The notes: a model not told the origin generated them from the letters alone. Shown: positions 1 to 12,903, numbered from the stretch's first letter. The stretch is 64,000 nt of DNA from Cordia subcordata (GCA_028554755.1 JAPTOF010000011.1:1364001-1428000); one strand, 5' to 3'. A program made the numbers and translations.

Positions 1-1767
1 GTGAGCCATGCCTTTATAACCTTTGGGACGGAAGAGTCCTTTACAGCTTTAGGTTCCTGATCATGTTCTAATGAATCTGTGCAAGCTGTTAAATAGCTCT
101 ATCGTGTTGAGATCACGTATATCCTTCTTCATACATATCCACGGGAGAGATCAAGTTGATCCCTAGTTGTAGTTATGCTCTAATATTCTAGAAGCATAGA
201 ATGATCAACACACATCAAGAGTCTAGGCCTTGACCCTGGGCTTTTCAATATATGGCCCAACAAATTGCGCCTTGGTCCAAGCATAATATGGACCTTCTTA
301 GGTCTGACAATTTTTGGTCCAAACAAGTGTCCAAATTAATGCTCTTAGTAAAAGTGCAGAATCTAGACCATTTAGGGAGCAAATATGAGGTTGAACTTTT
401 GTTATTTTTATTAATAAAGTCATCAATAGACAAAATACACATGCCAACCATATAGGTATGGTCAACAAAGATGAACACATAGGCTAAAAATGCAAGATTT
501 TCGGCAAAAAGATGAAATGATGCATGATTGTTGCTCTTAGTGTATATATATACACAAGTAGTGGAATTAAATCGAATAAACCATGATTAACTTTATTGAA
601 TTAAAATACTTAAATTGGCCAATTTTTTAAGGAATAAACCAAAATTCACAAATGTAAACACATATTATACTATGTAGTTTTCCTTGGACTACTATGGCTA
701 TTCAGTCTTCCCCTTTATCCCTATGGTGCTTTTCATGAAAGAGGTTTCAAATTATATCCATTTGTCTTTGACCAATTAGTTTTATTTATCTTTTTCTTTA
801 TTTGCATTTCTATGCAAAAAGGTCACCTAAGAGACTGACTGTATATTGTATCGTGCAACTCTCATATTATAGCAACAGTGTGAAGGCATAAAGCAACGAG
901 ATGCTAAGATAATCTATCTTTGGTGTAACATGATAAAATAAACAATCAACAAATTGAGCTGTGATGACTCATTGGCGTGTGAACCATAGAGTTTACCTAT
1001 ATGTTTCATGATACACAATAGTAATTGGTTTTATTAATTTATTAATAAATTAATAAAATAAATTTTGTTATTGTGAAAAAAATGTACATGCTTCAATAAC
1101 AATGTAAAAAAACCGATATTTGTTTTGGGAGTAATACAATTACAATATTATTAATGCAACATCATGCCAGTCATAGAACAAAATAATATATATCTTTAAT
1201 ATATTTTAATATATATATATATACATATAAATGTATATATATATATATATATATTCTATTTTGGGGTTTCTCTGGCCTTCCTGTAGGTGGGGCAGTACGA
1301 GTAAACTAAAGTGGTATTGAATTGCATTATAATGTAGTCCCATTTACGAAGTTTTTTTCGTTTCTATTGTTCTTTTTGTTTCTTTTTCTTTTCTTTTTCT
1401 TTTTTTGGTCTCTGATAGTTTATAAGTATTTTGGTTTTGGTCTATGACATTTTGTTTTTCTTTGGCCAGAGTCCCTAGCATTTTATTAAAGCTTCTTTTA
1501 TATGCTTTGTATGTTATGAATATGTCAAATAGTATATTGACTCTTTATAGATTTATTCCAAGTTTCATTGTTCTAGAAAAGTGAATCCAAACTTTTCAAT
1601 ATGTCATACCTCTACCATCTGGTGATAGAGTGAATGTAAATTTTTCAACATTCCACAATTATAGCATCGAGTGGTTTATCATGGCTGTTGTTGGATCATT
1701 CCCATAATCTTTCCTGCCAAGAGTTCTTTCCTATGTCAGGATAGTGATACTCGCTGGTACATAGAAG
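1..1767. other. Intergenic DNA with an AT microsatellite
   Basis: No gene was recognised here. The stretch is AT-rich and every open frame is short. A TA dinucleotide tract with a few interruptions occupies about 1209-1255. On the minus strand near the window edge (about 1-100) a short frame reads without stops, but it is too short to call. Confidence 0.5.
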
Positions 1768-1966
1768 GACTTATTCGGATTGGTCTTTTTTAAGGAAAAA
1801 ACACTTCTTTTTTTTTTAAAAAAGTTACATTAAATTTGTAATAACTATTTAATTTGGGCTTCCAGAAAAGCTAAAACTCTTTTACAACTTCTTTTGGAAA
1901 CCAAAATTTTTAACTAAAACAACTATTTTTCAAAAGTTGTTAAAAAAAAACCAATCCAAACGAGTC
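1768..1966. mobile_element. MITE-like element with terminal inverted repeats
   Basis: The left end reads GACTTATTCGGATTGG. The right end, reverse-complemented, reads GACTCGTTTGGATTGG, followed on both sides by a T-rich run. The roughly 200-bp interior is AT-rich and non-coding. The layout (GGATTGG-type terminal inverted repeats, no coding capacity) is typical of plant MITEs. No clean target duplication was found (flanks are tagaag and taaag), so the superfamily is left open. Confidence 0.45.
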
Positions 1967-2186
1967 TAAAGCTGGGGTCAAGCGTCTCACAAAAAATTAT
2001 TAGGAAAGTAGTAAGTAGAAAAACGAATGTAATAATATAATGACTAAATAATATTAAATTCCAAAAAATGATAATTACGTATATATTAATTGAGTTCAAT
2101 ACACAGACATGATAAATGAAAGCAATTAGCAAAAAGGTTTTCAAGAAGTAACAAAAAGCTATATAACAACCTCAATGCCGTAGAAA

Positions 2187-2505
2187 TGAGAATTGACCTG
2201 ATGAATACATTAAAAATCTAATTGAAGGAATCATAAGGCGAATAAGTAGGCCTCCAACTATATTGAGGGGAGTAAACTCTCTAACTTTTGAAAAAAAATT
2301 ATATATACTAACTAATTAGTTAGCTTTTTAATGGACTGGAATATAAAACCATATCAGAAATTTGGCAAAATTACTTGGTAGTTAACTTCATTGCTGTCCG
2401 TAACTTCCTTAACTTTGGTGATGCAGAGTTGAGATTGACCTGTTGAATAAATTGAAAAGCTAATGTTAATGAATTAGAAGGCGAATAAAAAGGCAGGCAA
2501 CCACA
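2187..2505. repeat. Pair of short diverged direct repeats
   Basis: About 70 bp at 2187-2257 recurs, diverged, at 2431-2505. Both copies contain a ttgacctg.tgaata block and later an aaggcgaata block. The function is unknown. It could be a fragment of a dispersed repeat. Confidence 0.35.
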
Positions 2506-2544
2506 AATTATCTATTAGTCATCAGCAAAACAACATCTCCTCTA

Positions 2545-3115
2545 GGATGCACAGTAGGTCCAAGTCTAGTTTTTAGGTATATCATAAAGATGTCCATAGC
2601 CAAATGGTAGTGTTGGGCATTCTACTGGAATATGGCTATAGTGGACGAGTCTTCTGATAGAGGTGATCTACCTAGGTCATTGAGGGTCATTCCGTACTTC
2701 ACTTCTAGTGCGTGTGTCACACATTGGACAAGACCACCATAAGTACGTCCTCTAGAACCGTGTCATCGTATATAGAGGACAAGATACTCTTTGCTTCCAA
2801 GTGACTAATGCTCTTAATCTTGAGCATATGTGAATGAACTGATGAAGTTGCGTGCAGCACTATAATGTACCATAAGGAGAGGTTTTGAGTGATAAGATTG
2901 TCTGCCTCATGCATTAGGTGTTGTGTTCTAATCAATTAGGACATGCATGTGTAACAGCAGAGTCTATGTGCCCTTTGGATTTGTCTCATTGGTCATAATA
3001 AATCTAGCTAGTGACATTACCCTTTAGGGGTATATCAGTCATTTGGCTAATGGGTCGCTCCCTAAATCAAGAGATTCATGACCAAGTGGCGATCACTCTT
3101 TGGGCTTAAGATTCC
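2545..3115 (+). repeat. LTR fragment, same family as the solo LTR at 48039-49917
   Basis: This stretch aligns by eye with the reverse complement of the solo LTR at 48039-49917. Shared landmarks in the same order include a TAGGTCCAAGTCTAG block, CCAAATGGTAGTGTTGGGC, an AGGTGATCTACCT block, a GACAAGATACTC block, a TCTATGTGCCC block and ATCAAGAGATTC. It is a diverged internal LTR piece without recognisable termini. The family looks Ty1/Copia-like from its termini in the other copy. Confidence 0.6.
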
Positions 3116-3680
3116 AAGGTTCCAAATGTAGTTTTACTATCTCCAAGAAAACATAGGTTCCTTCACCATCAAATCTCCAAGTTATGCATTCAATAATCAT
3201 ATGCCAAAAGGAAGCCAAGCTTGTTATCCTAAAGGGACTCTAGCTGGGTGCTCACAATTGAGAGGCGATACATATGATGAAGTCTCTTTGAAGTTCATGA
3301 TCATCAACATTTACCTCCTTGTTTTCCACATTAAGTTTGGATCTAACGATTTTAGTAATTAAAAAAAATTTAGGATGAGCAATGCTAAATGAAACCACAT
3401 GTTTTGAGCAAGCACAAATGATTTAAACAACATATTGAAGTGGTTGAGAAAAATCTAACAAAGGAAACCTTGAAAACAAATACACCTAAATTTTTTTGAG
3501 AAGTAAAGAATATTATTAATATGTACCAAGGACGTGCAATCCTAAAATATACATGAAGACATAATTAAGGTGGCATTCAAGCACCAACACTAAACATTAA
3601 CTTTCATATACATATATAGACTATATAAAACAAAGATCACAACTATATAACATATTTAAGGTGGGCATTCAAGCATCTAT
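3116..3680. other. Intergenic DNA without recognised genes
   Basis: AT-rich sequence with no gene seen. A short local duplication (ggtgg.cattcaagca at about 3570 and 3659) lies just before the insertion point of element A1. Confidence 0.4.
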
Positions 3681-3685
3681 ACTAT

Positions 3686-5557
3686 TGATGTGTTCGTTTT
3701 GAGTGTGCTTTGGTATTGCATTCTTATTCTTGTTTTGAGGTGTTTTAAGCTTCATTTAGTGTATTAGTAAAGTATTTAGGTCATACTTGTGTATATTAGG
3801 GTTTACATGTTCATAATTGCGGTTTGGACTTAAATGCTGCACTAATGCGTGTTTATTGCTTGTTTTAGGTGAGATTCGGAGAGATGATTTGAGCTTGATT
3901 GATGACATTTGGGATATGGATTAAAGCCAAAGGTGTTTGGGACTTAAACAAGGCTCGAAAGATGTATTTGGAAGTGGTCGGCGAAGGAAGGAGCGATTGA
4001 GGCAAAACAAGAACACAAGGTGCAATGTTGGAGAGAAGACTGACTCGGCCGGTCAACCTATGTACTAGCTCTATTTAAGCATTCTTTTGGCCATTTTTGA
4101 GTAGAAACCAACTTTTTCACACATCTATTTGCCTCAACCCTAAATCCACCTAAACTCACCTTACACACACACTTCTAAACATAAAAACACTAAGGAATCA
4201 AGGACTCAAGCGAATCAAACACTAGGACTTGAGCATAGATCATGGATTGTAAAGCTTAGCTATGGACAGAAGGGTATCTCTCTTTTATCCTAAGTCTAAT
4301 TATGCATGATTAGAGCTATATAAGGTAATTATATCTTCTATTTATGGATTGATTACTACTTTTATTAATGAGAACTTGATGGATTTGTATATGTATGCTT
4401 CTGCATAGGGTCTCAATGGCAAGTTTACATACATGTCTATGTATTTGAAGAAATGCCTCAATGATGTAACGTGTGTGTGTGTATATATATATACACATAC
4501 ATATATCCATACATATATACATACATACATATATACATACATATATAGATACATACATATATATACATACATATATAGATACATACATACATATATCTAT
4601 ACACACATACATATATATATATACACACATACATATATATATATATATATATGATAGCATGTCAATGTGTACGTTAGCATACTTAACATATAAATAGCTT
4701 ATATTACTTATATGTCGGGTGCTATTGCTTAAATTGGTTTAATCTAAGTATGTTTATGTGCTTAGTAGTAGGATATGCCGATATGTCCTCGAATTCCATG
4801 CCCTAGATGTGTGTGCTTTACACGTAATTGTTAATTTTTGCTATTGTGATAATGATTGATGGTGCACAACTAATGGCTAGCCTAGGTCGAGTCTCTCTTA
4901 GCTTTAAATCTAGCTAATAGGCTTCAGGGTAGGTTAGTCGACCTTAGACGGACTAGGTCTTGGCTTTAAAACTAGCCAACGGTTTAGACACTAGGGTTAG
5001 ATTGATCTAAGTCACCTAGAACCTTAATTAGCTAGCCCTAATTCCTAGGTCATAAGGACCACGCCATAGCTCTAGGTAGACGTGCCTAGGGATGAACCTG
5101 CACCGAGTCCTAAAGGTACCATTAGGAGGGTAATTAGAGGTCTAGATGAAAGCACATTAGTATAATCCATCGAGCATCCCTAGATAGATGTATTAATCAT
5201 CCATGGGCAAGACGTAATCACCCTAGTCCCCATTTTTACGTGTTTGATTCCTTTAGATTACTTGATTCCCCCGTTACACACACACACCCTTTTATTTCTT
5301 GCACGTAAAGTAGATTTACTTTCTGAGCTCCCCTGAATCTAAAAACCCAAAAAAAAGGTAGTTTAGGGACCCAACACGTAACTTCTTAGGACATGCTTAG
5401 CTTAGGATACCACACACATTAGACCTCCCCGTGGATTTGACCACGCACTCACACATACTGTGCTACACACGACCCAAGTACTTGCGAGCTATTTACGTGG
5501 TTTCAACCTTGCATTCACACACACTGTGCTACACTATGCTACATGAGATAGCGATCA
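3686..5557 (+). repeat. A1 5' LTR (type A, 1872 bp)
   Basis: The LTR starts TGATGTGTTCG and ends GCGATCA, six bases before the primer site. It contains a TATA-like CTATTTAAG near 4071, preceded by remnants of the GGTCGACC-type motif. A block near 4880-5130 is conserved in all three LTR types of this window. An expanded TA/CATA microsatellite (about 4470-4652) is absent from the paired 3' LTR. Confidence 0.85.
4470..4652. repeat. (CATA)n/(TA)n microsatellite inside the A1 5' LTR
   Basis: An alternating TG, TA, CATA and TA tract of about 180 bp. The paired 3' LTR has ordinary LTR sequence at this point (near 17715-17830), so the tract expanded after A1 integrated. Apparent Tyr/Ile/Thr-rich open frames over it are repeat artefacts. 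Confidence 0.85.
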
Positions 5558-5563
5558 CGTTCT

Positions 5564-5581
5564 TGGCACCGTCGCCGAGAA
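5564..5581 (+). other. A1 primer-binding site (tRNA-Asp)
   Basis: TGGCACCGTCGCCGAG lies six bases after the 5' LTR. The complement of the 3' end of plant tRNA-Asp begins TGGCGCCGTTGCCGGGGA, so this is a slightly decayed copy. tRNA-Asp priming is typical of Athila-type elements. Confidence 0.75.
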
Positions 5582-5730
5582 GACAACGGTTGTTTGGTTT
5601 CTTTGATTTGTGTGTCTTAGCTTGTTACGTGTTGTTCTATCTTTTCTTTTCATGCTTTCTTTATTTTGAATAATAAAAAGAAAAATCTAAAAAAAAATTG
5701 AGCTCTGTGAAGAGGATTACTTATGTTTAA

Positions 5731-7664
5731 TTGAACATAAGTGACCCAAATACTTCTTGGTGGTCTTCGGTATCCTCTTTCCAATCACCTGAACGTGTTC
5801 CTTCTGCATGTTGCTTGTGTGGAAGTTTTATGCATCCAACTATTTTCTATCCCTATGAAAATTCTCCATCTAGGGCTAGTGCTACTTGTGATCCCCATAG
5901 TCATACATCATCTCATTCATTTTCATTTAGAAATCATGACTACATATGCATATTCTTGTTATTGCAATCATTATGGAAGCCATGCTCATTTTTCTAGTGC
6001 TTGTCCAACCTTCCACCGTTGTTCTTAATTGCATGCAATGTCCAATGCCCCTCACAATCATGTACCCATGCATGCATCAACATCTAGTTATCATGATGCC
6101 AAGGAGCAACATCATGCATTTTCATATTGGGATCAAGATGACTCTTCATATTTTCCACTTTATTGCTTTGAAAATCCATCTCCCACACTGTTCTTTCCCA
6201 CCCACCCTTCCTCTGAGTATTGCAATGGTTGTGTTTATAGTGACCCCTATCAAGATGTTTACATTCTCACTCGGTTGAACCTATTTTTGTTATGTCTACA
6301 TTCTCGGACCAATTAGATTACATGCTTGAGCAATCTTAATCTTTCATCCAATCTAATCAAGAGGAACTAGAGAGTTTGAAGTGAGAAACTAAATCTCTAA
6401 GTGAGCGATTGAAGAGCATGGTTGAGAATGTGTAACTCATGAGCGAAAATGTTGAGATACCTTTAGACTGAGTTGAAGGAATAAAGATGAGACCTAACGA
6501 TGAGATGACTAGGGATGAAAATGATGATATTTTGGTGAGAAATTTAGGAAGAGAGATGGATGGAGAGTTCACCTCATGTAGTAAGGATAAGAATGAGTTT
6601 GATGATAATTTGTTCTTGATGATTCTTATGGATATGTTTTAGATGAAATAGTACCTTATCCTCCTAAGCTCTCAACGCCTTCCACTAAGTCACATGAGCC
6701 TTTTTCTTTCTCCTCCTCCCATATATTCCACACATTTGGAGGTTTAGTCTCATGATCATAACACTCATTTGTATTTTGAGTCTAAATTTAGGAAGTCTAG
6801 GGTACACACCTCCCTTGAGCATTTATGCATTTATGACCTGAAATCTTTTAAGTCCCTGTTGTCCCCTCTGTATGTGTATACGCCATATGAAGTGCGTGAT
6901 GGTGAGATGACATCTATTAGCGATAAATGTAGGGATGGATTTGATGATACTTTAGCTAGTGAAAGTTTAGAGTCATCCATTGGGGAAAACAAGACATCAA
7001 TTTCAGAGTTTTTAGATGATAAGTCTCTTGGACTTAAGGATTGTTGTGTTGAGAGGAATAGCCACTCCAAGAAGATACTTAAGGAAGAAATTGATGAACT
7101 TGAAATTGTGGTATATGGATCTTTGGGTGTGTTTGATGAATCATTGTTGATACCTTCTTTTACCCTCTCTACTAGGGAATTGATTGATGGGGTTAAGCAC
7201 TTTTTATATGAACATAAACCTTCCCTTAGTGTAAGTGAACCCACTAGAATCGAGTCTACCCTATGTGAGGAGTTAGAGCAACCTATGCTTGATAATGACA
7301 TATCTGGTGGAGAAGAGTATAACACGTCCACTTCCCTTACTATTACTCCTCCTTCTCCAAATGTCATTCCTACTTCCTTTTCTTATTCCGTTGAGCTTTC
7401 CTCTTTGGAGCTTACATTTGTTTCTTCATGCATAGAACATTTTCATCTAGGGTTACGTAGCATTTTTCCCATGTTGTATGCATTTGACTTATCTTTTACC
7501 TATAGGGATTATGTGTTTTCAGCCCTTGATTATGAAAAGAATGCAATGGGGTAGTTAGTTAAAGAGCAAATAGGGCATGATCTTTCATGCTTATGCATGA
7601 CACATTCCACGCTTATGCACACGTTTTCATATGATAGTTTGGGTGGGAGTTAGAAAAGGGGTGC
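5731..7664 (+). pseudogene. A1 internal ORF: double zinc knuckle plus acidic domain, function unknown
   Basis: This is a broken protein-coding region, not gag-pol. In the first frame (5731-5997) a knuckle-like motif at 5809-5850 reads C-X2-C-X4-H-X4-Y. In the second frame (5741-6028) another at 5963-6004 reads C-X2-Y-X4-H-X4-C. Each differs from the canonical CCHC by one Cys-to-Tyr change, which is a G-to-A event. After several stops an uninterrupted frame (6769-7554, 262 codons) is acidic and Ser-rich, with blocks such as SRVHTSLEH, LESSIGENKTSI, EHFHLGL and ALDYEK. The same blocks recur in A2 at 13811-14812. Coding similarity continues for some codons past the stop at 7554. I do not recognise the protein. 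A nucleocapsid-like nucleic-acid-binding role is an inference from the knuckles alone. Confidence 0.6.
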
Positions 7665-9161
7665 ATTGTGCATTCATTACCCCATTATATGTTGCACGAC
7701 CCTTTTTCCTTTATTGTTTGTACTTCGTTGAATATCCAGCAATTTGTGTGTTGCAATTTTAAATATGGATTGCTCTAACATTAGCACTCGGCTGAAGGTG
7801 TTAAATCTGGTGCTACTAGGAGGCACCCTAGACGTGTTTATATTCCATTTGTTTTCTTTGTTTTCCTTTTCTTTTATTTGCTTTTAGTAGTTTACTTCTC
7901 TTGATTTCCTTCTTTTTTTGTTTGTTTTCTTTACACCCTCCCAAGTGTTGATCCCCTCTATTATTTTCCTTTCTTACACCTTATTTATTATTAGATGATG
8001 CCAATGTGACTCGCATGGCAATGTTACTAATCGTGTGTTTTCAGTGTTTATGATTTGTTGAGAGACAGGGATTAGTAGTTGATCATTATCTATTGGCATC
8101 GGAGAGTTTCAAAGAACGCAAGGTTGTATTTATCCTTTCTCTACTTGTCCTTATGTCTACCTTGTCTCCACTACCCTTACTTGCTATATGATGATTATTT
8201 GCTTGTTGTGTGCTTTTGCTTAAGGACAAGCAAAGTTTAGATTTGGGGGTGTAGGAATTTGGTTTTATTGTTATATGCCTTGATTACGGTAAATTGCATA
8301 ATGTGCTTAAAATGGTGAAAATTTTTTTATTTTTATGCATATAGAATTGTTTATTTCTTGGTTGATTATTGTGTTAGCTATTGTGATTGACTCAATTGAT
8401 TGGTGAAAATGAATTGCATTGTAGGGAGTAAATGTAGTGGATTGAAAATTGGGTCTTGGAGAGGATGCCTTTGAAAATTATGGGGAGTGAGGACATTTAA
8501 GAATGACCCTTGTAGCCACCCTATAGTTTGGTAGGAAAAAGTGGTGAAAAGGGTTGTTGATATGAGTGCCCCTTCTTTGATTGGTTCTTTTTTATGTGCC
8601 TAAGCCTTTCTTTTTCTTCTTGTGTAAATGCAACACAAAGTATGAAAAATCCAAAAAAAAAAGAAGGCAAAAAGGTGCAAAAAGATCAAAAAGTTGAAAA
8701 ATTGAAAAAAAAATAATTAAAGAAAGAGAAAAAGCCAAAAGTACCAAAAAGTCCTATGAACAAGTGCATAATTGACATAATGTCAACTTAGCACAAGCTA
8801 TCGTCTTTGTAGATATGTGAATAAGGCATTTATAAACCATTGTGTATGTATATTCTCTCTTTTCTTGTCTTTGAGGCTTTTTTGCATGTTAGAGAGGCCA
8901 TGTTAGTTGAGGGGATACGAAATATCAACATCCCAAGTGCGTGCATTAGAATCCTAAGCTTGGAGCGGTTTGGCTACTCCAGAACTTCTCATGAGATTCG
9001 AGGCCCTTTATAAGTAGAGGAAGGATTCGAAGAGACTTGGGGATCTCTTCACAATAGGAATGCCCCCTTCATGCTTCTTAGGCAACCCTTTTTATCAACT
9101 TTAGAGGTAAACTTAGATTTGGGCTTACTAGGGAACAAGCAAAGAGAAGATTTGGGAAAGT
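7665..9161 (+). other. A1 3' noncoding domain with two polypurine tracts
   Basis: This domain is shared, in order, with A2 (14861-16272) and with the autonomous element B (50695-52100). It begins near 7799 with a TTAAA...GCTACTAGGAGGCACCC block, resembling the GGGAGGCAACC motif that follows pol in Athila-type elements. A purine-rich internal tract (8226-8252, ending TTTGGGGGTGT) follows. Next comes an A-rich run near 8640-8760 (AAAAAGGCAAAAAGGTGC type), and finally the terminal polypurine tract (9133-9161) abutting the 3' LTR. No gene was seen. Confidence 0.65.
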
Positions 9162-9188
9162 TGATGTGCTTGTTTTAAGAGTGCTTTT
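9162..9188 (+). repeat. A1 3' LTR, first 27 bp
   Basis: TGATGTGCTTGTTTTAAGAG matches the start of the A1 5' LTR. It stops at the CTTTT duplication (9184-9188) where A2 inserted. The LTR resumes at 16858. Confidence 0.8.
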
Positions 9189-11015
9189 TGATGTGTTTGT
9201 TTTGTGTGTTTATGTATTGCATGTTTATACTTGTTTTGAGGTGTTTTGAGTTTTATTTAATGTATAAGTATGGCATTTAGGTCATACTTGTGCATATTAG
9301 GGTTTACATGTTCATAGTTGAAGTTAGGACTTAAATGGTACACTAATGCGAATTTGTTGCTTGTTTTAGGTGTGATTTAGAGAGATAATTGGAGCTTAAT
9401 TGAGGGTGCTTGTTGTGTGGAACAAAGCAAAGGGTGTTTTGGACATAAAAGAATGAAGAAAAGTGGATTTAGAAGTGGCTGGGCGAATGAAAGAGCAACC
9501 GAGGTGAAACCAAGCGCAAATTGAGCCAAATTCAGAGTTTGCAACCAAAAAGGATATAGAAAATTTTTTTTTTATGTTTTATGGTGCAAAATATGGCTTA
9601 GAAGATCCCCCAAAGCAATACAAAGCCATAAAAAAAATGGTGCACGAATTGAAGCCAAAATGAGCGAGATATGAGCATTTTACTATAAAGACCGGTCGAC
9701 CTAGTAGGTAGGCTAGGTCGACTGGCTAGATCAGAAACTGGGCCAATTTTGGCCAATTGGCTTAGCTCTAAAGCTGGTTGACCAGCTTGGGCCCTAGCTG
9801 GATGCAATTTCAGCTCTATTTAAGCAACTTTTTTAGCCATTTTTGAAAGAGAACACCAACCAAATCAAACAAACATTTCCTAAACCCAAAATCTACCAAA
9901 AATCACCTCACACACTTACTTCTAAACACATTTGACACTTGGAAGGATCCAAGAGGATCAAACACTAGGATTTGGAGCATAGCTCATGGATTGTAAAGCT
10001 TGGCTATGGATAGAAGGGTATCTCTCTTTTATCCTAAGTCTAATTATGTGTGATTAGAGCTATGTAAGGTGATTATTCTTGTATTTATGGATTGATTACT
10101 ACTTTTTATTAATAGGAACTTAATGGATTTATGTATATATACTTTATGCTTAAGGTTTCAAAGGCTATTTTGCATACATGTCTATGTGTTTGTAGAAATG
10201 CCTCAATGAAGTTGCATATGTATATTAAAGTTTATTATGCTATTAACGATCTCTAAAATATTATGCTAGCATATCTATGTGTTTGCGTGATGATTACATG
10301 AAGTAGGTATGCTTATGTACATGTCTATATGTGTGTTTACATACTTAATATCATGAATAGCTTCTATTGCATACATGTCGGGTGCTATAGCTTAAATTGG
10401 TGTAATCTAAGCATGTCTATGTATTTAGTAGTAGAATATTCTGGAGTATTCTCAAATGCCATGCCCTAGATGTGTATGCATTGTGCTTAAATGTCACTAC
10501 CTGCTATTGTGATGCGATTGATGGTGCATAACTAGTAACTAGCCTAAATCAAGTAGCCTTTGGCTTTAAATCAAGCCAATAGGAGTCCAGATAAGTTTAG
10601 TTGACTTTAGTTCACTTAAGAAGGCTAGTTAGTCCACCCTAACACCCTAGGTTGATAAGGACCACACTGTAGCTCTAAGTGGGATGAAGCTTAGAGAGGA
10701 CTCGCGCCGAGTCCTAGGGTCAAATTGGGGAACTAATTAGTGGAGCAAGTGCTAGGGTTAGATCAATCTACACTCACCTAGAACCTTATTGGCTAACTTT
10801 AACTCCTAAGTCATAATGATCACGTTGTACTCCTAGGTATTGCCACCAAGGGACGGACCCGCACTGAGCTTAGGGTACCAATTAGGAGGCTAATTATTGG
10901 TCTAGATTGGAGCATCCATCAAGTAACCCTAGAAAGATGTAGTAATCACCCATAAACAGGATGTAATCACCCTAGTTCCCCATTTTCGATGTTTGAATCC
11001 CTTTTAGAGTACTTG
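9189..11015 (+). repeat. A2 5' LTR (type A, last ~290 bp missing)
   Basis: It starts TGATGTGTTTGTTTTGTGTG and is collinear with the A1 LTR up to TTTAGAGTACTTG, where a B-type LTR begins at 11016. The TATA-like CTATTTAAG lies near 9815. GGTCGACC and related motifs lie at about 9690-9800, upstream of it. Confidence 0.75.
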
Positions 11016-12897
11016 TGATATGTTGTGTTTTTATGTACGTTTATGTTGTTAATTGCCTATGCTTTAGAGGTATCTTGAGCTTTAAAAGATGCATTAGTAT
11101 AGCACATATACTAGAGTTACGCTTAAGCGTAAGCAAATGTACATAGTTGAGTTTCTAAGTCAAATGTTATACTAAATGCTTAATTTTGTGCCTTAGGTGA
11201 GCTATAGGGTTGAAACAGAGCTTGAACGAAAATGAATGTGAAAGATAGAAGAGGTACGGGTTGTGTGATGAAGGCCAAGAGCAAGAAAGAGATAATAGAA
11301 GGCCAACTGAAGGAGCTGATTGACCTAGAAATATAGCCAGTCAACCTTCCACTCCAGAAAGGAACTCATTTTAAGCCGGTCAACCCCCTCGAAAAGCCGT
11401 TCAATCGGCAAGGTCAACCAGCCAGTCCAAAGAGTACCACTTTGAAAGCCGGATGAGTTAAGAAAAGAAGCTAGTCGACTAACTAGGTCGACCGGCTCTA
11501 TGCAGCAGATGCTATAAAAACTCGACTTTTCAACTTTTAAAAAAGAGATTTTTCAGAGACCCATACACACACCCATTTCTCACACACAAAACCCTATTCT
11601 CACCTACCTTTGATTCACACACTAACACACATACCCACTTGAAATTAAGTTGATTTTGGAGGATTCAAACATTACTTGGTGAAGATTTGCTCGAGTTTGT
11701 AAAGAAACAAGCAAGGATGAAAGGGGAGATTTCTATAACTTCTTTCATTCTTATTTACTTCATGCTTGAGTTAGGGTACCTAACTTGTGTAATAGGATGA
11801 TATATATACTCTTTGTTATGGGATTTTATTGGCTTATATACATACATACGTTGTTCTTATTTTTAGAAGCTTTATATTAATTTATGTACATGCGTTTGAT
11901 GTAATGCTTGAATGAGTTGTATCTTTATAGATTGGGTCGTATTTGCTATAGAACACTTTTAATCCTTAGATTATGCCTATCTATGTGTGTGATCAGGGAT
12001 AATATGAAGTGGGTTGATTCTATTCATGTCCATGTAAGTATGAAATATGCTTTATAGTGAATGCATGCTCAATCAATGCTATATGTTGATACTTGAATAC
12101 TTTCAATGGCGTAAATCAAACTCGCTAGTATTTGTGTCGTGGATAGGACGTCATATTCACAACGCCTTGCCTTAGAACATGGAGGACTACACTTACCAGT
12201 CATTAATCCGCTTTCATGTCCCTAGAATGATGGTACATAAGTTAGGACTAGTCTAGGTCCAGTCCCTTTAGCTTTAAATCTAGCTAATAGGAGTCCGAAT
12301 AGGCTTAGTCAACCCTTTAGGAACCCTAGGTGTTAGCTTTAAATCCAGTTAATGGTTTAGGAACTAGGGTAGGATTGTTCTAGGGCACATAGGTAGCTTT
12401 CTAGTCCCTCCTATGGCCTTAGGTATATAAGGACCACACTATAGCTCTAAGTGTGCACGCTTAGGGATGGACCCACACCGAGTCCTAGGGTGTAATTAGG
12501 ACACTAGTTAATTGCTTAGTATTAGAAGCTTTATGTAGAACGCCAATTTCGAAATCCCATAGCATAGAGACGCTAAATCACCCATTTGTAAGTGTAGGTC
12601 ACCCGATCACCTTTCCCTTGTTTCAATCCCCTAAGTTAGCTTAGTTCTTTCATTCTTTTCCTTAGTGCATTTATAGTGTAGTCTTTCATCTTTTTCCCTT
12701 AGCTCCCAAAAATCCAAAAAGTACAAAATCATGTTAGTTTAAGGCTCCTTTTTAAGTTTCTTCTAGAGCATCCTAGTATAGAATTTCTTCCACAAATTCA
12801 CACCTACCTGTGGTTCAACACCTGCACTCGTTCACATTATTCTACATGATTCGTACAAGAGCAAGTCTTTTAGGGCTTGCACCAAAATAGCACACCA
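11016..12897 (+). repeat. B-type LTR (1882 bp) inside the A2 5' LTR
   Basis: TGATATGTTGTG... to ...CACACCA is collinear with the 5' LTR of element B (40860-42743, 1884 bp). Its putative left target duplication is ACTTG (11011-11015). The right copy is missing because the far half of this B element was deleted. A TATA box (GCTATAAAAAC) sits near 11511, just after GGTCGACCGGC. Confidence 0.75.
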
Positions 12898-12903
12898 AGT
12901 TCT

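Noticed and set aside
4316..4697. Tyr/Ile/His/Thr-rich open frames on both strands
   Set aside because: They are translations of the TA/CATA microsatellite inside an LTR.
6831..7367. 178-codon minus-strand open frame
   Set aside because: Antisense shadow of the A1 acidic ORF. The plus-strand frame is the one conserved in A2.
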